Shown here: one piece after another, positions 58,526 through 64,000 of the stretch
Layout: each line of letters starts with the position of its first letter
Numbering within the stretch: the stretch's first letter is position 1
Origin: Azospirillum tabaci
Lineage (GTDB): Bacteria; Pseudomonadota; Alphaproteobacteria; Azospirillales; Azospirillaceae
Reading direction: 5' to 3'
Length of the DNA: 64,000 bases
Assembly (NCBI RefSeq): GCF_014596085.1
Contig: NZ_JACCJY010000016.1
Coordinates: forward strand, 1-64,000
Notes under the pieces: model-generated
Told to the model about the DNA's origin: nothing
What the model saw: only the letters and a program-made list of their open reading frames with translations
The model's database searches: none
Made by a program: the position numbers and the translations under genes

Positions 58526-59152
58526 ATGTCCGGCAAGTTTCCCGCTGTTCCGATTCCCGACGCCGCCGACTACACCACGCAGTATTTCAAGCGCCTGTAC
58601 GAGGCGAGCGAGACCATCCGCCCGGACGCCATGCGGGCGGCGGCCGATCTGCTGCGCAGCACGATCGAGGCGGGCCACTGGGTCTATGCCTGCGGAAACG
58701 GCGGCTCCGCGGCGATCTGCAATCATCTGCATTGCGACTTCGGCAAGGGCATCCGCACCGGCACCAACCTGCGCCCGCGCATCCACAGCCTGTCGGCGCA
58801 TCTGGAGATGATCACGGCCATCGGCAATGACTTCTCCTACGACGACATCTACTCCTACCAGCTGAGCGGCATTGGGCAGCCCGGCGATCTGCTGATCACG
58901 GTCAGCTCCTCGGGCAATTCGGAGAACATCGTCCGCCCGCTCCAGTGGGCGCGCGACAATGGCCTGCGCACCATCGCGCTGACCGGCTTCGACGGTGGCC
59001 GCTCCGCGCCGCTCGCCGACGTCAACATCCATGTCGCGGCCAACAACTACGGCATCGTCGAGGATGTGCACCAGTCGGTCATGCACATCCTAGCCCAGTT
59101 CGTGCGCCAGAGCGTCATGCCCGCCGGCGACATTGCCACGCTGAAGTTTTAG
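58526..59152 (+). CDS. gmhA: Sedoheptulose-7-phosphate isomerase (SIS domain)
   Basis: 208 residues, typical GmhA length. SIS-domain motifs: VYACGNGGSAAICNHLHCDF near residues 52-71, and LLITVSSSGNSENIVRPLQW. C-terminal NNYGIVEDVHQSVMHILAQF supplies the conserved E/H segment of GmhA that binds zinc and closes the active site. Reaction: sedoheptulose-7-P to D-glycero-D-manno-heptose-7-P. It begins seven bases after hddA and is followed by a strong hairpin (59168-59203). A broken partial copy of this gene lies at 60590-60745. Confidence 0.92.
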   Translation: MSGKFPAVPIPDAADYTTQYFKRLYEASETIRPDAMRAAADLLRSTIEAGHWVYACGNGGSAAICNHLHCDFGKGIRTGTNLRPRIHSLSAHLEMITAIGNDFSYDDIYSYQLSGIGQPGDLLITVSSSGNSENIVRPLQWARDNGLRTIALTGFDGGRSAPLADVNIHVAANNYGIVEDVHQSVMHILAQFVRQSVMPAGDIATLKF

Positions 59153-59167
59153 CGTTCCTGGTTCCTG

Positions 59168-59203
59168 CATGAAGGAGCCGCTCGAATGAGCGGCTCCTTC
59201 ATG
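59168..59203. terminator. Strong bidirectional hairpin after gmhA
   Basis: Arms CATGAAGGAGCCGCTC (59168-59183) and GAGCGGCTCCTTCATG (59188-59203) pair perfectly over 16 bp around a GAAT loop. It lies between convergent gmhA and the first sulfotransferase. There is no long T-run after it in either direction, but stem stability and position fit a terminator serving both genes. Confidence 0.8.
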
Positions 59204-59214
59204 GTGGATTGATA

Positions 59215-60453
59215 TTACAATTTGGTGAAGTCTAACCAGTGTACGTAGACGCCCAATGCGCGTCTGTCAGAGTCTGCGCTGTTGATCTCATGTGGAACCA
59301 CAGTGCGTGGCAAATGTATGCTGAAATTGACAATTCCGTTGCTTGCCTTTAGCGCGCTTGCCTCAATGCGTGTTGATACCATCCTTGTATGACTGGGGAC
59401 ATTGGGCGGTTGGTAAAGTGATAGTGGCAGTTTTACATCGTTGGCATACATCTCGATGCCATCAATGATGTCTGGAAGGTATGATGATGCCATCATAGTG
59501 ATGTTATAATCATTGGATGGGCAGAGACGGACGTAGACAGACGATGAGTTTTCCGGCCCGGTCCATCGAACAGTGTATCCATTCTGCTCGCTCTCTCGGC
59601 CATACCAGCCTTCACCACTGAATTGCTCATTAAAATCAAATCTAAAATCGCCATTTTGCCTATTTTGTGAACTTATTTGCTTGATAAATTTATCCATCGC
59701 TTCATCCCTGCTGAATATTTTGTTATTTCTCCTTTCTATTTCTTCAACGGCAAAATCGTAAACAGCCTGATCAATCACATTTATAGAACGTATTTCGTCC
59801 AAGACTTCTTGTGTCGTGTTTGCAGTGAATTCTGGCTGTGTCATATTGAACTTGGGAAGGCATTCCGGAGGATACCATCCGTAAAAATGGCAAATTGAGT
59901 GCATGAGTTCATTTACATTTTTGCTTAGCCCAAGGAAGTCGACATTTTTGACGTTCCTTATAGCTCTCTCAAGAGCCTTCTCATCATACGATTCAATAAA
60001 GGACTCATTGTCCAACGGTGTATCGTATGCCTGAATGTCTGTGGATTCTTGAATCGACTGAAACGCTAAGTGGCGAGTTTGCCAGTTAGCCATGTATCGG
60101 CGAATTTTTGGATGCTTGAAGAAATCCAGTATATCCATGCTTTTGGCTGCGCCATTCAATATATGATGGCTTGACTGCAAAATATATCTGTAGCTCGATA
60201 TGGTCCGTTCTGTCGGGTCTCGTAGCACTGTGACCACCCGATGGGTACGTGCCAAGTAATCCATTGGCCACCACCCGCTATGACTTGAGATGCATTTCTT
60301 ATTCCTAAGAATACTTGGAGGAATTTTAGAAATATTTATATCATCCCAAAGGCTGACTATATCATCGCAATGAAAATTGTTCTCTAGCCACGTTCTAAAT
60401 GTGGTTCCTGCGCATTTTGGAATGTGCAAAAAGTAGATCCCATCCTTATCCAT
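59215..60453 (-). CDS. Sulfotransferase-family protein with C-terminal beta-rich domain (copy 1)
   Basis: 412 residues from ATG 60453, with AGAGGTAGAG upstream. YFLHIPKCAGTTFRTWLENN is the 5'-phosphosulfate-binding loop, and RVVTVLRDPTERTISSYRYI the 3'-phosphate-binding region, as in carbohydrate sulfotransferases. Residues ~285-412 form an extra beta-rich domain beginning F-S-G-E-G-W-Y-G-R-E-S-E with the Y-T-V-R-W-T-G-P core, perhaps carbohydrate-binding. PAPS could come from the CysD/CysNC genes of the same window. DNA is clearly AT-richer than neighbours, suggesting acquisition by transfer. It is a paralog of the gene at 60845-62089. Acceptor unknown; some relatives are annotated only as hypothetical. 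Confidence 0.8.
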   Translation of the reverse strand: MDKDGIYFLHIPKCAGTTFRTWLENNFHCDDIVSLWDDINISKIPPSILRNKKCISSHSGWWPMDYLARTHRVVTVLRDPTERTISSYRYILQSSHHILNGAAKSMDILDFFKHPKIRRYMANWQTRHLAFQSIQESTDIQAYDTPLDNESFIESYDEKALERAIRNVKNVDFLGLSKNVNELMHSICHFYGWYPPECLPKFNMTQPEFTANTTQEVLDEIRSINVIDQAVYDFAVEEIERRNNKIFSRDEAMDKFIKQISSQNRQNGDFRFDFNEQFSGEGWYGRESEQNGYTVRWTGPENSSSVYVRLCPSNDYNITMMASSYLPDIIDGIEMYANDVKLPLSLYQPPNVPSHTRMVSTRIEASALKASNGIVNFSIHLPRTVVPHEINSADSDRRALGVYVHWLDFTKL

Positions 60454-60589
60454 AACCACTCTACCTCTTCGCGATTTCCACAAATGCTGCAGGAAACATT
60501 TTCTTGCAACTTCTTTCGTTCAGTTTTGCACGTTAAAATTTATAGGTTAAAATTTTGTGTATCTATCTAAGCGTCCAACCGTGATCGTA

Positions 60590-60745
60590 AGCGAGCCATT
60601 GGGTCTATGCCTGTTGAAACGGCGCTCCGTGGCGATCTGCTGATCACGGCCAGCTCCTCGGGCAATTCGGAGAGCATCGTCCACCCGCTCCAGCGGGCGC
60701 GACAACGGCCTGCGAACCATCGCGCTGACCGGCTTCGACGGCATC
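60590..60745 (+). pseudogene. Broken partial copy of gmhA
   Basis: About 155 bp closely match gmhA. Positions ~60590-60640 correspond to 58670-58720 (GGGTCTATGCCTG...GGCGATCTGC), and 60631-60745 correspond to 58883-58998 (CTGATCACGG...CTTCGACGG). The 172 bp between two copies of GGCGATCTGC in intact gmhA is missing, leaving one copy, as expected from deletion between short repeats. It also carries a 2-bp deletion and other substitutions. The reading frame is destroyed, so no SIS protein is made. It sits between the two sulfotransferase genes, in the gap 60454-60844, which holds no other gene; the left part of this gap (60454-60589) is AT-rich. Confidence 0.85.
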
Positions 60746-60844
60746 CGCTGACCGAATGGGAGCCGGCGGGAACTGCGCGCCGATTCCCAGCACAGGTTCT
60801 CCGTTCTCAAGAGTGCTCGGCTTTGGCCCACGGCTTGGGCGACG

Positions 60845-62089
60845 CTACGCCCTGGTGAAATCCAACCAGTGCACATAGATGCCAAGCGCACGCCGGTCCG
60901 GGTCCGTGCTGGACAACTCGTGCGGTATCATGGTGTATGGCAATTGGATTCTGAATTCTAGCAGGCCATCCCGTGTTGACAAAACAGTGGAATCGATGGC
61001 TGTCTTGATTACCCTTTTGCATCCGGCCGGACTTTCCAATTGTATGAATGACATATTCAGCTTCCTGTCATTTGCAAATATTTCTATTCCGTCCATTATT
61101 TCATGAAGATAAGACGAAGCCATCAATGTTATGGCATGATTGATGGACGGATCGAGCCGCAGATACAGAGAGGAAGATGCTTCCGGGCCCGTCCATCGGA
61201 CAATCCAGCCGCCATGCTCTTGTTCGCGTCCATACCATCCTTCACCGCTGAGAGGGCTTTCGAAGTCAAACCGAAAATCTGAACGTGGCGTTGCGCTTTG
61301 CATCGCAACCTCAAATTTCCTAATTACTTCGTTCCTCTGGAGAGGTGTTGTTTTTCCGCTGACGCCATCTCTGGCAAATTTTTCATAAAGAATGATGTCT
61401 TTTTCATTTATCGACTTTATTTCTTCGATGACCTCGCTCGTTACATTTGCCGTGAACTCGGCGTGCGTGACATTCAATTTTGGGAGATTGTTTGGCGGAT
61501 ACCATCCATAAAAATCGCACATTGACAGAACAAGCTGGTTGATATTTTCACTTGTTCCCAGGAAATCAACTTTACTGATACTGCCAATTGCCGTTTGAAG
61601 CATGTTCTTGTCAAAATCGTCGATTAATTTCTTTTCATGGTCATGTTGCATGAGCGTGCCGGTTAATGATTGTATTTCTATTGTGTTTTTCATGGAACTG
61701 AAGGCCAATTGACGAGTCTGGCCATTGGCCATGCATCGTCTTACGGTCGGATGTTGAAAGAATTCCAATGTATCAACGCTGTGCGCCAACTTGTTCAGGG
61801 CATGTCCGGTGATCTGCTGAATGAATCTGTAGCTTGATATGGTGCGTTCGATAGGGTCGCGCAGCACAGTGACAACACGATGGGTATCCGCCAAGTGCTC
61901 CATAAGACCCCATCCGCTATGGCTCGAAATGCAATGCTTTGATTTCAATACACTTGGTGGAGTCTTGATGACAGAGATATCATCCCAAAATCCTATTGCA
62001 TCGTCTTTGTAATAGTTGTTTTCGATCCACGCCCTGAAAGTTGTCCCCGCACATTTGGGAATATGAAGGAAATATATGCCATTCTTCAT
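60845..62089 (-). CDS. Sulfotransferase-family protein with C-terminal beta-rich domain (copy 2)
   Basis: 414 residues from ATG 62089; ATG 62131 would add 14 polar residues without an RBS, while AGAGGA lies upstream of 62089. The N-terminal GIYFLHIPKCAGTTFRAWIE and RVVTVLRDPIERTISSYRFI carry the PAPS-binding motifs. The C-terminal ~130 residues contain GEGWYGREQEHGGWIVRWTG and end, as in copy 1, with L-G-I-Y-V-H-W-L-D-F-T. The two copies look like paralogs from a duplication that also produced the gmhA fragment between them. AT-rich as copy 1. Diverges from the acetyltransferase across a 286-bp AT-rich gap. Confidence 0.8.
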   Translation of the reverse strand: MKNGIYFLHIPKCAGTTFRAWIENNYYKDDAIGFWDDISVIKTPPSVLKSKHCISSHSGWGLMEHLADTHRVVTVLRDPIERTISSYRFIQQITGHALNKLAHSVDTLEFFQHPTVRRCMANGQTRQLAFSSMKNTIEIQSLTGTLMQHDHEKKLIDDFDKNMLQTAIGSISKVDFLGTSENINQLVLSMCDFYGWYPPNNLPKLNVTHAEFTANVTSEVIEEIKSINEKDIILYEKFARDGVSGKTTPLQRNEVIRKFEVAMQSATPRSDFRFDFESPLSGEGWYGREQEHGGWIVRWTGPEASSSLYLRLDPSINHAITLMASSYLHEIMDGIEIFANDRKLNMSFIQLESPAGCKRVIKTAIDSTVLSTRDGLLEFRIQLPYTMIPHELSSTDPDRRALGIYVHWLDFTRA

Positions 62090-62375
62090 GCTGTCCGTTA
62101 ATCCTCTTTTAGAGTTGTTTTTCAGCATCAAATGCAGATGATTAGTCGGAACTCAAGTATTTTGGTGATGTCGTGAATTTTTTGTTAACGAGCGAATGGG
62201 GCGTCGCTCGGTGATTCGTTGACTCGGACGGCTCGAGTGCATCGGTCTTGGTGATTTACGTTTATCAGATTTAATCCGCCAGCGAGATGAGCAATTCATG
62301 TTTGCAATACAATGGAATAAGGGTAAAATATTCCGCATACAGCATGATTTTTCGCAAATTTGCGGAGTTACGGTG

Positions 62376-63173
62376 ATGAGTGAAAATTTTTTGCACATTG
62401 GTGTTGTCGCATTCAAGAACAGCTTTTCCGCTCCGTGCCGAGTCGAGGCTCCATTAAAAATACTGGGAAATGTTGGGCGGGGATGCAGCATAGGAGCATT
62501 TACTTATTTGCAAAAGGACACAATAATCGAAGGAACCGAGATTGGAAGATTTTGCTCGATTGCAGCATCGACGTGCATCGGCGGTGGTGAGCATCCCGTC
62601 GATTGGCTGTCCACTCACCCTTTTGTTTGCGATCCAAACGACGTCGTCGTTGGCGTGAGCAGCATATATCCTGAAGCACGGGCTTGGTTTGGAGCAAAAT
62701 CAACAAGATTTCATGGCCAGCCTGGACAATGCCGGATAGGGAATGATGTGTGGATTGGCCATGGTGCCATAATAAAGCGAGGCGTTTCGGTTGGCGATGG
62801 TGCAATCGTTGCGGCTGGCGCCGTCGTGACAAGAGATGTTCCCCCTTATGCGGTCGTGGGTGGATGCCCTGCCAAGCATATCAAGTTCCGGTTTGACGGC
62901 AAAACTATTGAAAGACTGATGAAACTTAAGTGGTGGGATTTTGATCTCAGCCCGCTGACGAACGAGATTGATTACTCGAATGTCGACGACTCTATAAACA
63001 GGATACAAAGCGCTATAGAACGTAGAGTTGTCCAAAAAGCCAGATACAAGTCATATATTCTCTGGAATGCAGGAGAGGAGTTAATAAAGAACGAAGAGTA
63101 CGATAATAACAAAAACCACTGCAAGGAAATCCAAGATGAAAGTTATGAAAATGAGCCGGAGATAGTTGATTAA
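62376..63173 (+). CDS. Hexapeptide-repeat acetyltransferase (CatB/Vat-like)
   Basis: 265 residues from ATG 62376 (GGAG upstream); an in-frame ATG at 62298 adds an unconvincing extension. Left-handed beta-helix repeats are visible in [20 protein letters not shown] and then [53 protein letters not shown]. The H of GGEHP is the catalytic-type histidine of the xenobiotic/CatB-like acyltransferase branch. Residues ~210-265 are an extra charged tail rich in E, K and N. Presumably acetylates a sugar amine or hydroxyl of the polysaccharide. AT-rich DNA links it with the sulfotransferase island. A hairpin follows at 63204-63241. Confidence 0.85.
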   Translation: MSENFLHIGVVAFKNSFSAPCRVEAPLKILGNVGRGCSIGAFTYLQKDTIIEGTEIGRFCSIAASTCIGGGEHPVDWLSTHPFVCDPNDVVVGVSSIYPEARAWFGAKSTRFHGQPGQCRIGNDVWIGHGAIIKRGVSVGDGAIVAAGAVVTRDVPPYAVVGGCPAKHIKFRFDGKTIERLMKLKWWDFDLSPLTNEIDYSNVDDSINRIQSAIERRVVQKARYKSYILWNAGEELIKNEEYDNNKNHCKEIQDESYENEPEIVD

Positions 63174-63203
63174 ATAGAGGAATGGAGATGGTGAAAATTA
63201 TGG

Positions 63204-63241
63204 ACCCTGACTGATCCGTGGGTTGGCAGATCAATCAGGGT
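63204..63241. terminator. Hairpin between acetyltransferase and the convergent right-edge gene
   Basis: Arms ACCCTGACTGATC (63204-63216) and GATCAATCAGGGT (63229-63241) pair over 13 positions with one C-A mismatch around a 12-base loop. TTT follows on the plus strand. It probably terminates both convergent genes. Confidence 0.65.
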
Positions 63242-63248
63242 TTCCATC

Positions 63249-64000
63249 TCACACTGTTTTGACGACGATCACCGGGCGGCCGTCGGGCGCGGTCCGCCAG
63301 ACGCGGCCCACCGCGCGCCGGTAGCAGGCCTCGTCGAGAGCGCCGGCCGGCACCGCCACCGCGGCAATGGCGCCGCCCGGCGCGCCGTCGTTCACTCGTT
63401 CGGGCAGCACATAGTCGCCCACGCTCCAAGGGCCTGTGATGGCAACCGGCACCTGACCGCAGAAGGCGATGCGGTCGAAGCGCGCCCGCTGAGCCTCCGC
63501 GCGCGCCTGCCAAGCCGTCAATTCGTCCATCCAAGCTCCGTACTGGTCGGCGAAGACTTTGGTTGCCTCGCTCCCCACCTCGTCCGGCGCGGACACCGGC
63601 TCGGCGGGTGGCGGCCCCAGCCGGGCCTCGGTCAGCGCGTCACCGCCGACGTAGCTGGGGCTGGTGGACTTCACCACGAAGCTGTGTGCGCGGTCGAAGC
63701 GATCGGTCAGCTGCCCATCGGCGTCCACCCCGGCGAGCTGTCCCTTGGCGATGATGCCGCAGTCCACCGCCTTTTCCATGTACTCGGCGTAGTCCAGGCC
63801 GGTGGCGTTGACCGTGCCGGCGGCATTGATCGACCTTCCGGTGACACTGTTCTTCTGCACGCGGATGGCGGTGGCGGGCAGGCCCGCCCCGGTGCCGGTC
63901 GCCTCGCAGAGGGTCGTGGTGGAACTGGAACCGGTCAGGACATCCAAAACCGTCTGCCCTTCGCCCCGCGCCCCGGCTACCGACGTACCGCCGGTGGGAG
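63249..64000 (-). CDS. C-terminal part of a large protein resembling phage tail-fibre ends (runs off right edge)
   Basis: The leftward frame is open to the right edge of the window, so this is the last ~250 residues of a longer protein; an internal TTG at 63947 is not needed as start. The segment ATGLDYAEYMEKAVDCGIIA continues as K-G-Q-L-A-G-V-D-A-D-G-Q-L-T-D-R-F-D, followed by VVKSTSPSYVGGD. The last part reads FDRIAFCGQVPVAITGPWSV and GDYVLPERVNDGAPGGAIAA. This pattern is seen in C-termini of phage tail-fibre-like and surface proteins with an S74/repeat ending. Function is not certain; the upstream domain would be needed. GC content returns to the high level of the rest of the window. The stop lies just right of a hairpin terminator. 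Confidence 0.6.
   Translation of the reverse strand, partial: PTGGTSVAGARGEGQTVLDVLTGSSSTTTLCEATGTGAGLPATAIRVQKNSVTGRSINAAGTVNATGLDYAEYMEKAVDCGIIAKGQLAGVDADGQLTDRFDRAHSFVVKSTSPSYVGGDALTEARLGPPPAEPVSAPDEVGSEATKVFADQYGAWMDELTAWQARAEAQRARFDRIAFCGQVPVAITGPWSVGDYVLPERVNDGAPGGAIAAVAVPAGALDEACYRRAVGRVWRTAPDGRPVIVVKTV

Noticed and set aside
59168-59203. 16-bp perfect inverted repeat considered as IS or attachment-site end
   Set aside because: The arms form a compact hairpin with a four-base loop right after the gmhA stop; no second copy or transposase was seen nearby. A terminator is the simpler explanation.
60607-60858. Plus-strand 83-codon frame containing a GmhA-like stretch
   Set aside because: Only about 25 residues match GmhA before a frameshift; the rest is out of frame. 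Annotated as a gmhA pseudogene fragment instead of a gene.
63249-64000. Possible prophage at the right edge
   Set aside because: Only one partial tail-fibre-like gene end is visible, without integrase, capsid or other phage genes; similar C-termini occur in surface proteins, so a prophage is not called.

Overview
The window is about 64 kb of GC-rich DNA, densely packed with genes for making, modifying and exporting surface polysaccharide. The base composition, the gene families, a RepA-type plasmid initiator and a nodPQ-like sulfate-activation pair suggest a plasmid or chromid of an alphaproteobacterium of the Azospirillum / Rhodospirillales type. It resembles what is known of the Azospirillum surface-polysaccharide plasmid pRhico. 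That assignment is inference; no 16S rRNA, tRNA or species marker is present.

Layout, left to right. (1) 1-296 is the 5' part of a leftward DUF4347 surface/adhesin-type protein. (2) 878-8401 holds one rightward FAD oxidoreductase followed by a tightly coupled leftward operon (HAD-UbiA prenyltransferase, DprE1-like, DprE2-like, SDR, FAD oxidoreductase, GtrA). It looks like a polyprenyl-phosphate D-arabinofuranose donor pathway. (3) 8520-17378 is leftward: a three-domain nucleotidyltransferase/phosphatase/P-loop fusion, a sugar epimerase, a 1562-residue methyltransferase-glycosyltransferase and a heptose kinase (HddA). (4) 17705-23915 is rightward: an ABC polysaccharide exporter (Wzm/Wzt), an O-acyltransferase, a large membrane protein and a GmhB-type phosphatase. 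(5) 23942-31151 is leftward: the four dTDP-L-rhamnose genes (rfbC-B-D-A in transcription order) and two glycosyltransferases. (6) 31292-32727 is the replication module: repA plus at least seven copies of a 15-bp iteron. (7) 32728-38281 is leftward: UDP-xylose synthase, CysNC and CysD (PAPS synthesis) and a GT2 enzyme. (8) 38473-59152 is rightward: DUF2142 membrane protein, methyltransferase, RgpF-like protein, ManC, GT61 enzyme, three large multidomain glycosyltransferases, then HddA and GmhA. (9) 59215-63173 is an AT-rich island with two paralogous sulfotransferases, a broken gmhA copy between them, and a hexapeptide acetyltransferase. (10) 63249-64000 is the 3' part of a leftward gene resembling phage tail-fibre C-termini.

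Functionally, the window encodes activated-sugar supply (dTDP-L-rhamnose, GDP-mannose, GDP-D-glycero-alpha-D-manno-heptose, UDP-xylose and probably polyprenyl-P-arabinose), large chain-assembling glycosyltransferases, ABC-type export, and decoration by methyl, acyl/acetyl and sulfate groups. CysD/CysNC would provide the PAPS used by the two sulfotransferases. No Wzx flippase was recognised, which fits ABC-dependent export.

Two accessory modules recur across the locus: a short beta-rich segment with a G-W-A core, and a roughly 37-residue repeat with a W-Y-L...Y-P-D-V core. No CRISPR array, complete insertion sequence, rRNA or tRNA gene was seen.
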